Assembly (NCBI RefSeq): GCF_041381155.1
Contig: NC_091135.1
Span: 1,928,490-1,992,489 of the forward strand
Length of the DNA: 64,000 nucleotides
Source of the DNA: Argopecten irradians
Taxonomy: Eukaryota > Mollusca > Bivalvia > Pectinida > Pectinidae
Reading direction: 5' to 3'
Shown: positions 48,055 to 59,502 of the stretch, piece after piece
How the letters are laid out: each line of letters opens with the position of its first letter
Numbering within the stretch: position 1 is the stretch's first letter
Notes under the pieces: generated by a model
Databases searched by the model: none
What the model saw: the letters and a program-made list of their open reading frames with translations, nothing else
What the model was told of the DNA's origin: nothing
Translations under genes and position numbers: made by a program

Positions 48055-48080
48055 TCGGATATCTGTAACAAGAAAGAGCC
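48055..48080 (-). promoter_or_regulatory. candidate 3' splice site for the third ORF
   Basis: On the minus strand, GGCTCTTTCTTGTTACAG precedes ATATCCGAG and the ATG at 48053. Splicing to a downstream ORF is how env-type ORFs of retroviruses and errantiviruses are expressed. Use of this site here is inferred from sequence only. Confidence 0.5.
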
Positions 48081-48106
48081 CTCAGTTACTTAACAGCATT
48101 AACATT

Positions 48107-49621
48107 TTAATAACGCGAAGTATAATCAGAATGCCACTTCGGTTTATGTCGCGTTCGCCTTGGGATTGCCCTGTCAGATTCACACTCATTCTCAACACAT
48201 ATGAGTTTCTTTTCTGATTCACTGACATTTTCTTGCTCTTCACTCTCAGGCAAACTAGATTCAAAACATGACTCATCAACTTGAACTTGTACATCCTTAC
48301 GCTCAAAAGCTTCTGCTTTACTCTCACCACGCAATATCTGAGGATGTTTCAATCTCATTCTATCAGCATGGATTACTTTAGGTTTCCCCTTGTACCCACA
48401 TGAGACTCTGTAAGTCACATCTGTCAATCTAGCAAGTACCCTGAATGGTCCTCGCCAATGACTTGCTAACTGTGTGTGTGGTGCCGGCTGCAATGTTCGG
48501 GAAAAAGACATACACAGAATCAAACTTGGTCCAAGACAACTTCTGGTCATGATAACGCTTCTGTCGGAGCATCGCACCTTTTGAGTGTTTCCTGACTAAC
48601 TCATGTGCAATTTCCATTTTCTCTTTCAATTGCCAAGCCCACTGATTCTGGGGAATCGCTTTTATGTTCCTAGGCATTTCATACTGTATGTCTAAGGGAG
48701 TACTCGTTTCCCTTCCTAGCATCATGGCGTTCGGAGAGCTTCCTGTCGTCTCATGCTCTATAGAGCGATAGGCCATCATCACATATGGCAGGTGTCGTCC
48801 CAATCCGTTTGATGGGTATCCACAAACGCACTCAGCATGGTTACGAGGGTCTTGTTGAATCTTTCAACCATGCCATCAGATTTTGGATGGTAGGGAGTTG
48901 TATGCGTCTTGTTGATCTGTAGCAGTATACACATCTCCCGGAACAACGCGCTTTCAAACTGAGATCCTTGATCTGAGTGAATGACATAAGGAACACCAAA
49001 CCTAGCAATCACTTCTTCAACTTCTTCATCCTGGCCACTGTCTGGGCTTCCATGTTCGGGCATTGCAAAGCTTTCCATCCACTTTGTGTAGTAGTCTGAT
49101 ATAACTAGTATATGCCTATTGCTCTGTTGTGTGAGGGGGAGTTCACACAGGATATCGATTGCAATTCTTTCCATGGGGAACCCTGACTCCACCATTTGCA
49201 TAGGAGCTCATTTAGTTTTACTTGGATTCTTTCTTTTACTGCACTGCGGACATCCTTTTACGTATTGTTTTACGTCTGCCTGTAATCCTGGCCAATAGAA
49301 ACTCTGTCGGATTTTTGCCAAAGTCTTCTTTATTCCCAGGTGTCCCGAACTCCGATTGTCATGACTGTGAGTCAGCACGGTTCGTCTTTCCGATGCAGGT
49401 ACAATTGCCTGTAGATTTGCCTCTGAATGGGGATTTTTCCGATACAACATGTCCTCATGTATCACCAGGGATTCAAATTGTGCCCATAGTGTTTTCACTA
49501 CTATGCTCCGGTCACCAATTTCTTTGTACGGAGGTTTTCCTCCTCCCTTCACCCATTCAACCACTACTGCAAATATCAGCATCATCTTCCTGCTTCTGCT
49601 GAAGAGATGGCTGCATTTCAA
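48107..49621 (-). CDS. Gypsy-2 integrase region (fossil)
   Basis: Zinc-binding N-terminus with HSHDNRSSGHLGIKKT and CPQCSKRK; core with AIDILCELPLTQ, HSDQGSQFES and YHPKSDGMVERFNKTL; C-terminal part with SHWRGPFRVLARLTDVTYRV, typical of the GPY/F module of Gypsy integrases. The chain ends near CESDRAIPRRTRHKPKWHSD. No chromodomain, unlike Gypsy-1. Fossil. Confidence 0.9.
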
Positions 49622-49659
49622 TTTTGTGATCTTTTGAATCCACCATTGCTACGGGATTA

Positions 49660-50905
49660 CAGGCCTCAACATTTGCAGTTGTCTCTGATTTGTTCTCCCA
49701 CATGGGGCCAAACCCGCATTGTCGACATGGTATCCGACTCAATGCATCGGCATTGCGGTGTTGAGTTCCCGGCCTGTGTTTGATGTCCATGTTGTAGGAA
49801 CTCAGAACCTGTAGCCATCGGGCCATTTGCCCTTCTGGTGTCTTAAAATTGAGCTGCCAGCGCAGAGAACTGTGATCCGTTCTCACTGTAAACTTCCTAC
49901 CGTATAGGTAGTGTTTAAAATATTTCACGAAGTGTACGACTGCCAACAACTCTTTTCTTGTTACACAGTAACTTCGTTCCGCTTTGGTCAGCGTACGACC
50001 TGCATAAGCAACTGGTCTCTCATTTCCATCAATGTTCTGTGAAAGAACTGCACCGATAGATTTGTCGCTTGCATCGGTGTCCAAGATGAAAGACTGCTTA
50101 AAATTTGGATGAGCCAGTATGGGGGCATTAATCAAGTGATTCTTCAGGGTAGTGAATGCCTCCTGACAGGCTTCAGTCCACTCAAATGCCCTGCCCTTCT
50201 CAGTCAGTCTGTGTAGACAGCTCGCAATCTGTGAGAAGTTTCTGACAAATCTTCTGTAATATCCGCAGAAACCCACTTTTGATATCACTTCCTTGGTATT
50301 CTTTGGAATGGGCCACTGCTCTACAATTTTCACTTTGTCATCATCAGTGGCTATACCTTTCTCAGATATCACGTTTTCAAGGTAGACTACCTCCTTTCCA
50401 AATAGTTGGCATTTCCGGCTCTTTAATTTCAGCCCTGCAACAGAGAGTCTCTCAAACACAGTTTGTAGATTTAGATCATCAAAATCTTTTCCTACCACAA
50501 TCACATCATCCAAATAGATGAGACAGATCTGCCATTGAAGTCCGGCCAACACAGTCTCCATTAACCGTTCGAATGTAGCTGGGGCAGACGTCAATCCGAA
50601 TGGCATCACCTGGAATTCATATAATCCAGTTCGAGTCGAGAAGGCAGTTTTAGGACGATCTTCGCTTTCCAGTTCAACTTGCCAGTATCCTGCATTGAGG
50701 TCGAGTGTAGAAAACCACATACACCCTGACAAGTGATCTAGTGCCTCATCAATGCGTGGCAATGGATATGCATCATGCACGCTCACAGCATTGAGTTGCC
50801 TGTAATCAACGCAAAATCTGAGACTTCCGTCCTTCTTGCGTACCAGAACAATACCAGAAAACAATGGGCTAGTAGACTTCTGGATTACTCCTCGATCGAG
50901 CATAT
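49660..50905 (-). CDS. Gypsy-2 reverse transcriptase and RNase H region (fossil)
   Basis: Reverse transcriptase with LRFCVDYRQLNAVSVHDAYP, WFSTLDLNAGYWQVEL, VMPFGLTSAPATFERLM and the catalytic IYLDDVIVV; RNase H beginning FILDTDASDKSIGAVLSQ and ending near NADALSRIPC. The motifs are close to those of metazoan Gypsy lineages. Fossil, well preserved in this part. Confidence 0.93.
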
Positions 50906-50907
50906 CC

Positions 50908-51810
50908 TTATCCTTGTCTATCTTCTTCAGAACTCAAATGTGCTGGTACTCTTCTGAGAGTTTGTTTGATGGGTCGAGCATCACCTGTTTCTATCTTGTG
51001 TTTTATGACTGTAGTCCGTCCAAGATCACTGTCGGATGCTGCTAACAGGTTACTATATTTCAATAGTAAAGCCTTGACCCTGTTGCTCTGTTCTGAAGTC
51101 CGATGTTCTTTTGATCTCTCTAATAGTTGATCCAAATCTTCTCTGAATTTTCCTGTTGGTGCATCACTAGAGGATTGCACTGTCTCCATCACAGTCGATA
51201 CAGGACTAGCATGAGCAACATTGGTTCCTGGGTAAATGGTTTGTGGATCCTCCTGCAGATTCATGAGTCTCACTGGAACAGAAGTCTCGCTACTCACCAA
51301 GGATCGGGCTACCAGAGCTTTATCATTCTTCAGAAAGTAGTTGGTACCTTCTATAATAAGTGATTCATCCTTCATCTGTTTACCCACAGGAAAATTAACT
51401 TGTCCAGTAATGATCATTTCGCTCTTACCAGGAATGGTTATTTTCTCAGTAGCCACAACCCGAAAACATCCAAGTGTTCCCTCATACTTTGTGTCAACAG
51501 GCAAATCGTCTAGAACAAGCGATCCACGCTTCAGATCAATCAGACCATTTCTTGACCTCAAGAAGTCAAGGCCAAGGATACCTTCATTACTTATTTGTGT
51601 AACTACTGCCTCAAAGTAAACATCCCTGCAGCCTTCAGGTTTAATCATAAAACCTCCCTGACCAAGGACTTTGAGTTCACTACCATTAGCTGCCAAGACA
51701 TCCTTTTTAACTTCTCTCAGTTTTGGTCTCCGCTCTTGTGGAATTCTCTCATACACTTCTTGTGACAAGATTGTCACAGTAGCTCCGGTATCGACCAACA
51801 GCTTCACATT
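50908..51810 (-). CDS. Gypsy-2 protease region (fossil)
   Basis: It starts with LLVDTGATVTILSQEVYERI, a retropepsin active site, and has the conserved later ILGLDFLRSRNGLIDL block. The remainder links protease to reverse transcriptase. Fossil. Confidence 0.88.
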   Translation of the reverse strand, partial: NVKLLVDTGATVTILSQEVYERIPQERRPKLREVKKDVLAANGSELKVLGQGGFMIKPEGCRDVYFEAVVTQISNEGILGLDFLRSRNGLIDLKRGSLVLDDLPVDTKYEGTLGCFRVVATEKITIPGKSEMIITGQVNFPVGKQMKDESLIIEGTNYFLKNDKALVARSLVSSETSVPVRLMNLQEDPQTIYPGTNVAHASPVSTVMETVQSSSDAPTGKFREDLDQLLERSKEHRTSEQSNRVKALLLKYSNLLAASDSDLGRTTVIKHKIETGDARPIKQTLRRVPAHLSSEEDRQG

Positions 51811-51834
51811 GGTATGTTAAACTTCTGCATTGAT

Positions 51835-53365
51835 TTACAGTCCAGCCTCCTGAGCTGCAGAGGATACTCCGATTCCAGCTGATTGTTTACTCCTGCGCCT
51901 TCTTGTTCTAGTCCTAACTGGATTAGCAGCTCCATTCGATTTCTTATCTGATTTCTTTTTGCGCTGAGGACGATCCCTACGAAAATGTCCTGCTTCATGA
52001 CACTTAAAACAGCGTCGCTCAAAGTTCGAATCCATCCCACCTTGTTTTTGCTGATCGGGCTTATACTGATTTTTCACTCCCGATTGTAACTGGCTGATAT
52101 CTCCTTGCATCTTTTCCAACTTCTGTTGGATGCTTCTCAACATGGATTCCATCCCAGACTTCTCAGTCTCTACTGGATGGTTGGCATCAGTACCCTCAGT
52201 ACTTGTATTCCTCAAATAGGCATGACCATCATTTCCATGTTTCTCTGCTTTCTTATAAGCCTCCAACTCAACCGCCAGATGAATCGCACCTGTAAGGTTC
52301 TCAGGTCTCGCTTGTTTAATGCGAATACGCATATACGAATCAGCTAGTGACTCTAGAAACTGTTGCTTGGCCAAAGTTTCTCTCACTCCACCTTCAACAG
52401 TTGGATAGGTTAAATTAACTAACCTACAAATAGCTTGACCCAGCTCTGGAAGTGTTTCATTAGCCCTCTGCCTCCTTTCTAACAACTGTACTCGATAAAG
52501 TTCAGTTTGATTTGGTGGGGCAAATCTTTGCTCGAGAGCTCTCACTAATGAGAAATAGTGATCTTGCTTCCGGGTAGGTAAATCACCAAGTATACCCTGA
52601 GCTTGTCCTCTCAAACTCACAGCAAGATATAGTCCCATCTCATACTCTGACCAGCGATTAATTCGAGCACATGTCTCAAAATGAGACAAATAATCCCTCC
52701 ATGGTGTCGTGCCATCATATGTAGAGGCTTTTACTGACACATGCTTTACATTGGGTTTCCTATTCAATGATTGATCCTCATAATCACTATCATCCAAATC
52801 AGCGATCGACTTTGGATTCGTTCTCCTCCGCTGAGGGGAATAATAGCTCGATACATTCTTTCTCGATAAATCGAGCTGTACCTCTTTGATTTCTGTCTCA
52901 ATAAGTGATATTGTCTGCTCTATCATCATCAAATTGCGAGGAATGAGTGTTCTCCGAGAATCTCACCTTAGGAGTGCTCTCCCCCTTTACTTCGGACTCC
53001 AAAATTTCCTTCGTGTGATGATTTCTTCAGTCTTTGCTGACAAGCAGACTCTCGCAGGCTCTGATTCTGAACATCTAGTTGGCGTAACTGTTCCTGCATT
53101 TTCTCGATCTCCCTATCAATCTCATGAGATGAAATATTTTCAGGCTTACTCATACTGCTATATAAATCAGCAATATCTGCCTTTACCTCAGAAGTTCTGC
53201 CATCTGCATACATAGATGTTATACCAGAATCTCTATAATGACTGCTCCCCTTCAACATCTGTAGTTTTGGCGTAGAGTGAAATCCCTGTCCATTATCCTC
53301 ACCAAAATCCATCTCAGAATTTCTTAACTGAGTGCGAGATGTCTCATTTGAAATCATATTCACAA
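51835..53365 (-). CDS. Gypsy-2 gag region with one CCHC knuckle (fossil)
   Basis: Helical N-terminal part (EIDREIEKMQEQLRQLDVQN), capsid-like part with YDGTTPWRDYLSHFETCARI, LAVSLRGQAQGILGDLP and ALEQRFAPPNQTELYR, then a single knuckle CFKCHEAGHFRRD followed by a lysine-rich tail. The knuckle has arginine-aspartate where the last cysteine is usual; with a fossil copy I draw nothing from that. Confidence 0.85.
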
Positions 53366-53464
53366 CAATATAACAGTTAAATCTGGAATCAGATTTTATT
53401 TAAAACTGAGTAATCGAACAACACAAAAATATAGACAAGATCACCAATGCTTGCCACCAAATTA

Positions 53465-54419
53465 TGTGACGATTACCGGGTTCGTACCAGTCACAATTAA
53501 CTGATGATCTATAGTGTCTATATTATGTACTGTTCCTATCAAATTACTCAGTGCAAATATATACAAATAATACACAGCTGACCTAGCTGTGATTCTATCT
53601 ATCCCTAAATACTATGATTTACAATATCAATCCTACTGATTACTCAGTGCCTCTGAGTGATCATGATAACTTAACTTCAAAATATACAAACAGCATAAAT
53701 CGTACAGATCAGAATAATTATTAAATGATTAGCAACAAATACTGAGTGATCTATAAGCCTATGCGAGTAGTCTCTCCTACCTCGGGTGAAACAAGACTAC
53801 GATAAAATCAATGTAATATTATTTATTAAGAACCTTTCCCTAAGGCCTAACACAACCGAGCTACCGAGTACTCAAAATCACTGTGTACTCACAGTACTCA
53901 CTGCTACTGAGCACTCACGTTTGCCGAATACTCTCAGAGCAATCACTCCAGCAATGATTCACACACAACCATTACATATTACCGAGTACTCAAAGAGTAA
54001 TCACTAGTACTCTCAATGATTCACGTAAACGCAATCATTCAACGAGCAATCCCAAGGCTCACTTTACAACTTACTCTCCAGAGTATTTAACGCGGAGGAG
54101 GAAAGCCTTATTCAGGCACGTCAATCTCCGATCTCAACTCTACCGTAAGTTATTATCAACTGACGTATATAGGCAAGCCTTGTTCAGGCACATCTATATT
54201 TACCTTGTACTAACTAGAAGAAACAATCAGAAAAACTCTCGTTGAAACCGCGGCTTTATATACTGCCGGGCAACGACATTAACGCCCTCTATTTACAACA
54301 ATCCTATGCCATAGAACGCTTAACTTACATATAGCTTAACATTACAAGCGTCTACTTGAGACTAACAGACACGGACAGCGATTCCGGATAGCATGGTAAT
54401 ACAAGCGTAATTCATCACA
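53465..54419 (-). repeat. Gypsy-2 5' LTR
   Basis: 955 bp, TG/CA ends, matching 46160-47179. It has a shorter middle stretch than the 3' copy near 53790. Right flank is GAATG. Confidence 0.92.
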
Positions 54420-54563
54420 GAATGAAGTCAGAGAGCGTCTTTTAGTATGTGGCAACGTAGTCCACCGTACCAGACTCTGAAACATTCAGGATGACATTTT
54501 GTTGTCATAAAGAAGAAAATATGTTTCTGCCAATCATTACCACTCATAAAGAAACAAGTTTTC

Positions 54564-56110
54564 AGGTCATCTGACCCAATGGGACAGGATGACCTATTGT
54601 TATCATGCACCGTCCGTCGTCGTGCGCCGTCCGCCGTCCTCCATCTGTAAACTTTTCATTCAATCATAACTGAAAGGCCCAAGGTACTGATATTTTGCAT
54701 ATAGCATGCTGGGATGAAGGGCTACCGAGTTTGTTCAAATGAATGACCTTGATCTTCATTCAAGGTCACAGGGGTCAAAAAGGCTAAAATCTTTATACGA
54801 CTTCTTCTCAAGAACCAGAGGGCCTAGGGTACTAATATTGGGACTGTAGCATATGCATGCTGGGATGAAGGGCTACCAAGTTTGTTCAAATGAATGACCT
54901 TGAACTTCATTCAAGGTAACAGGGGTTAAAAAAGCAAAAGGATGTTAAAAAGGCAAAAATCATTTTAACAACTTCATTCAAGGTCACAGGGGTCAAATAG
55001 GATAAAATCTTCTTGTGAATAACTAAGAGGCCTAGAGACATTATATTAGACATATGACATGCTGGAACGAATGGCTACCAAGTTTGTTCAAATGAAAGAC
55101 TTTGACCTTCATTCAAGGTCACAGGGGTCAAATAGGCTAAAATCTTTAATCAACTTCTTCTCAAGAACATGCTGGGATGAAGGGCTATCAAGTTTGTGCA
55201 AATGGGACAGGGATGACCTATTGTTAGCATGCATCGTCCGTCGTCCTGCGCCGTCCGCCGTCCTCAATCCATAAACTTTTCATTCAATCGACTTCTTCTC
55301 AATAACTGAAAGGCCCAAGGTACTTATATTTCGCATGTAGCATGCTGGGATGAAGGGCTACCAAGTTTGTTCAAATGAATGACCTTGATCTTCATTCAAG
55401 GTCACAGGGGTCAAAAAGGCAAAACTCTTTTTCTCAAGAACACAGGGGTCACAGGGGTCAAAAAGGCAAAAACTTTTTCTCAAGAATCAGAAGGCCTAGG
55501 GTACTCATATTGGGCCTGTAGCATGCTGGGATGAAGGGCTACCAAGTTTGTTCAAATGATTGACCTTGATCTTCATTCCAGGTCACATGGGTTAAACAGG
55601 CTGAATTTTTAAACGACTTCGAGTGAATCATGCTGGGATAAAGGGCTACCAAGTGTGTTAAAATAAAGCCCCTTAACCCTAATTCAAGGTCCCAGGGGTC
55701 AAAGGCTTAAATCTTTTAAACTACTTCCGGTCAAGGACCAAAAGGCTTAGGGTACTCATATTGAGCCTGTAAGAGCTGGATGCTGGGATGAAGGGCTACC
55801 AAGTTTGTTCAAATGAAGGACCTTGACCTTCATTCAAAGTCAAAGGGGCCAAATTGGCTAAAATCTTTAAACGACTTCTTCTTGAGAACCAAAGGGCCCA
55901 AAGGACCTTCATTCAAGGTCACAGGGGTAAAATAGGCTAATATCTTCAAACAAATTCTTGTGAATAACTAAGAGGCCATGAGTACTGATATTGGGCCTGT
56001 AGCATACTAGGATAAAGAGCTACCTAGTTTGTTGAAGTGAATGACCTTTATGTACTTTTTTATGCCATATAATTAGTCAGATGACCATTAAGGGCCAAGG
56101 GCCTCTTGTT
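54564..56110 (-). mobile_element. inverted copy of the AACAAGAGGCCC family, about 1.5 kb
   Basis: Read on the minus strand it starts AACAAGAGGCCCTTGGCCC with TTAATGGTCATCTGAC (56110) and ends with GGACGGCGGACGGCGCACG-type sequence and GGTCATCCTGTCCCATTGGG with TCAGATGACCT (54564). Between these are about eight diverged units of about 150 bp with AGCATGCTGGGATGAAGGGC and TTCAAATGAATGACCTTGA, and repeated TCAAGGTCACAGGGGTCAAA. The tail appears twice (about 54590-54660 and 55205-55290), so one copy may have inserted into another. No coding. Confidence 0.75.
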
Positions 56111-57240
56111 TATTATACATATTTAAAAAAATCATGTAACCAACATTAATTTCATGCCACCTCCCAAAGTCAAATGTACTCAACTCTTTGAGTCTGACTC
56201 TTGATCTAGAAGAAGAAGAAGAAGAAAGTAGAATCCAATGAGAACTTTGATACGATCGATACGTATGACGCGTAAGACACCCAGTCACCAACAACTTACA
56301 GATAGATTAATTTGATGTCTAGATCTAATATTTCTAATTTAATTTATAAATTAAACAATAAATTAAACAATGATATGATAATATTGCTTAGCAATTTCAA
56401 ATGTTGGAAATGAAACCACGATCCGCAGGGAATTTTTCCCCTCAATGGTACAAATCACGCGTTCTTTGTAGTAACGCGTAGTAAAGTGTTACCATCTGAC
56501 GAGACCAAACTTGGCCTAGAAATACACTGATAGCAGATTTACAGTATCTCCTTATACCCAGGGTTAACTGGGTACAGGGCGTCAACTGCAAAACGTGTCG
56601 GCGGACTCTTCAGTGTAATAAATGTACACGGATTTTTCAAAAACGGGACAGTTATATATGACACGGCAGGATAACCAGAATATGATTATAAAAACACAAA
56701 AGATAGCGATTCGATAACGAAACCTAATGCTATAAAGTTACGTTTAAAACCAAATGATAGTTATCGTTACTAGTGATTGTACATGTATGTTATGATAGAC
56801 TTTGAACATTTAGAACTTTCATACCAATGCTTTAATTAGTATATACCCGTAATCGCTCTGTGTAAGATTCACAGAAGTACCGAATACAGCGGTCGTAATG
56901 GTGACCACGCTCGACTTTGCTCAATTTCGGCTTTTACAATGTAGATACGACAGTGAACCGCATACCAGACTACATCCTAAGCATATACATACAAAGCTGT
57001 TGTTCTTGTTGGTACATCTTGTCGTCAACAGGAATCAAGGAACATTTGCTTTCTATGTTGTTCGAGGGCATCAGTCAGTATGCGAAATCCCACCGCTGCC
57101 ACCAATTTTAAGTGCAACGTGAATAGGGGGTACACGACGGACAACAACAAATGCTACATTTGTTAATCGTCGGTCTAATATTCGACCTCACGAAAACTTC
57201 AATCAAAATTTATTAATTCAATATTACTAATTTAATTTTA
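56111..57240. other. intergenic, nothing recognised apart from a short GAA run
   Basis: A short AGA/GAA run lies at 56209-56227. Reading frames at about 56900-57120 show no recognisable family and no splice context. I see no supported gene. Confidence 0.5.
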
Positions 57241-57320
57241 GTGCACATTTACAAAAAAAAAAACAAACAAAAAAAACAAAAAACAAAAAAAAAACAAAAA
57301 AAAAAACAACAAAAACCTGG
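57241..57320. repeat. A-rich low-complexity run
   Basis: About 70 bases of A broken by single C residues (AAAAAACAAACAAAAAA pattern). Could be an old poly(A) tail of a retroposed copy, but no gene-like sequence precedes it on the plus strand. Confidence 0.8.
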
Positions 57321-59365
57321 CATGGAGATGAAATCAGTTTTCTAATAAATAAGTGTAATATACCATAGATGCCACCCTATTGGAAAAAATAAAGCTATTC
57401 GATATCTTAATCAATAAATATGCACCAGTAAATCTGACTATGAGTATAATGGAATATATTATGTCTACCTGGATAGTACATAAGATCGAGTAATGATAAA
57501 TAGATACACCAGTAGGTCTGGTAGAAGATGATTATTGTTTCCAGGTCGACCTCCCAGATAGACATAACGTGCAATGAATGTGCAGTTTTAATGTGTGCTC
57601 AGCGTTTTCCGAAATCTTCATAGGTTTTCTTTGACCAAATGTTAGCCATCAAAACTACAGTTTACATTTGATTCAGTAATTGTGCAGCAGAAAAGTCTCA
57701 TGACAAGAAAAACAATGGACATCGCTTAGTCTATTATAAGTCTTCCTCATGATCCTTTCCTGTAGACCATATACACGTAATTATTGAATATCAATGTTGT
57801 TAAAAGTTGTCTAGAGAAATCAATATTTTAGCATCTAAACCTGTGTAACTTTACTATCTAGAAGTCCGATGTTATATTTGTAAAAATATAAATTGCAACA
57901 CATGGAAATGAATAACGTACCACTTTGTTACAGTTTTGAAACATTTAAAGGTTAGAATAAACTTTTAAATTGTAATTGAGGAAGATGAATAAACTTTGAA
58001 ACTTTGACTTTGTTCAGCAGGAGAAAGAGTATTTGCTCAGAAACAAAGTAACTTTCACCTATCAGTAAAGCTTTGACCTTTTGGATTTGAAAATTAAGAC
58101 AATCAAGAATTCAATAAAGAGGTGGCGTTTTTTGGTTAAGGCGTTTTAGTACGAACTTTTGTAGAAGCAGCTATGAGAAAGAGTGTTTGCTCAGAAACTT
58201 TCATTCATACACACATTAACAAGGCCATTGCTCTTCTGGCCCGAAAATCAATCAAGTGCAAGAAAACTACAAAAAAAATTTTCTCAATGAAACAAGTAAT
58301 CGCATAATAATAAATTTGGTATTTTGTTTAGGTGACCTTGAACTTAAACCTTCAAACTCGACCTAGAGGATAAGAAATAAACTCCCAATCTGTAAAAAAT
58401 AATGTACTACTAACTGTAGGTCTAGTTTTAAATGCTTTTCGTTGGCCACAACAGAACCTGAAATTTACCTAAACAAAAGATGTCCGATATGTCTAGCAGA
58501 AAGGTTGCTCATTCATAATTATTTTAACAATGACTGACCGACTTAGATATGGCCGAAACCACTCCTATTTTCACTGTACATGTACACGTCACCATTCGTT
58601 CCGATGCCCGATATATAACCGATCATGCTAAAAATCAAACTTATCTTGGGGTTGATCGTTTTAATCCTTCGCTTTCCTTATGCGTTATCAGAACGTCATT
58701 TATCAATCATTAGCTGACAAGTGTTTCTACATTCCTCTCTAAAACAAGTCACAAGCTTCTATAAATAGACTTCAGGCATCTGGGACAATTTGATAGATCA
58801 CTTCTTAAGTCATGTGATATTTTCTAACGGGATTTTGAAAGTAATAAATACAAAGCTCCGAACAGGTACAAAGACTATCTCGTATTTGATGTAAAATAAA
58901 GTGCATGGTCATGTGGGCATTTTGATATGATTTATTAATGAAAAAGAGAGGCTTAAGCTGAAATTTACCTGGAATAATTACATCATAACTGTATAATGTA
59001 ACTCCTTATATATACCTGTATATTACATAGCATAAGAGGTTTGGGCTGACAGGCTTTCGAGTCAATCAATACAGACCAAAGTCCACCACCAAAAGCCATC
59101 CGTCCACGTGGTTCGTGTGATAGTGCATATTATAAATGCATGATATATTTGAAGGAACATGAACTATGAATACCAATATAAAAGGCATCATGTAAAATTT
59201 GGATGTTGTTATCTTTTTTCCCCTTTTTCGTCAAAAGCTATCATGATAAAAAATTACTAAATTGAATACGAGTATGTTATTTTAGGGCTTTTTTATTGAC
59301 TGAATGTAAGCGTTCTTGGCTTCAATATTTCCCGAGCGTACATTATTGTATGACAGGTCTTTCAA
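57321..59365. other. intergenic, nothing recognised
   Basis: AT-rich DNA without a frame I can support. The words GAGAAAGAGT(A/G)TTTGCTCAGAAAC occur twice (about 58021 and 58166), a small direct repeat of unknown origin. Confidence 0.5.
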
Positions 59366-59370
59366 CTTTT

Positions 59371-59502
59371 CAGTTATTGAGAAAAAACTATCTGCTACTT
59401 ATGGCATTGGAGGGCAAGTTCATAATCAGTTTTCTCTGCAATTTGGTAAAAGTAAGTCATCTAAATATTCACCCTTGTGAATTCTGCGATCCTGCATGAT
59501 TG
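59371..59502 (+). CDS. weak candidate terminal exon, unrecognised
   Basis: After a good acceptor (CAACTTTTCAG at 59360-59370) the plus strand reads IEKKLSATYGIGGQVHNQ, then FSLQFGKSKSSKYSPL and a stop at 59502. A possible donor (GGTAAAAG) also occurs within it. I do not recognise the peptide. The opposite strand has longer open frames here (59426-59752 and 59749-59961), the first also with an acceptor-like TGCATTCAG, so either strand or neither may be coding. Confidence 0.22.

Larger units (their letters stand above)
46160..54419 (-). mobile_element. Gypsy-2: Gypsy-type LTR retrotransposon with a zinc-finger third ORF (fossil)
   Basis: An 8260-bp minus-strand element: 5' LTR 53465-54419, gag, protease, reverse transcriptase, RNase H, integrase, an extra zinc-finger ORF, 3' LTR 46160-47179. 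LTRs read TGTGATGAA...ATCGTCACA in element sense and differ by a few percent plus several indels, so it is older than Gypsy-1. No target duplication is visible, because the left side abuts a further LTR fragment (44960-46159). Just inside the 5' LTR, TAATTTGGTGGCAAGC offers a TGG-type primer site; a purine-rich run (GGAGGCGTGGGTAG) precedes the 3' LTR. Broken, with perhaps half a dozen breaks. Confidence 0.93.

Noticed and set aside
56898-57122. 74-codon plus-strand frame
   Set aside because: No recognisable domain, no splice or promoter context; overlapping frame of similar length in another phase.
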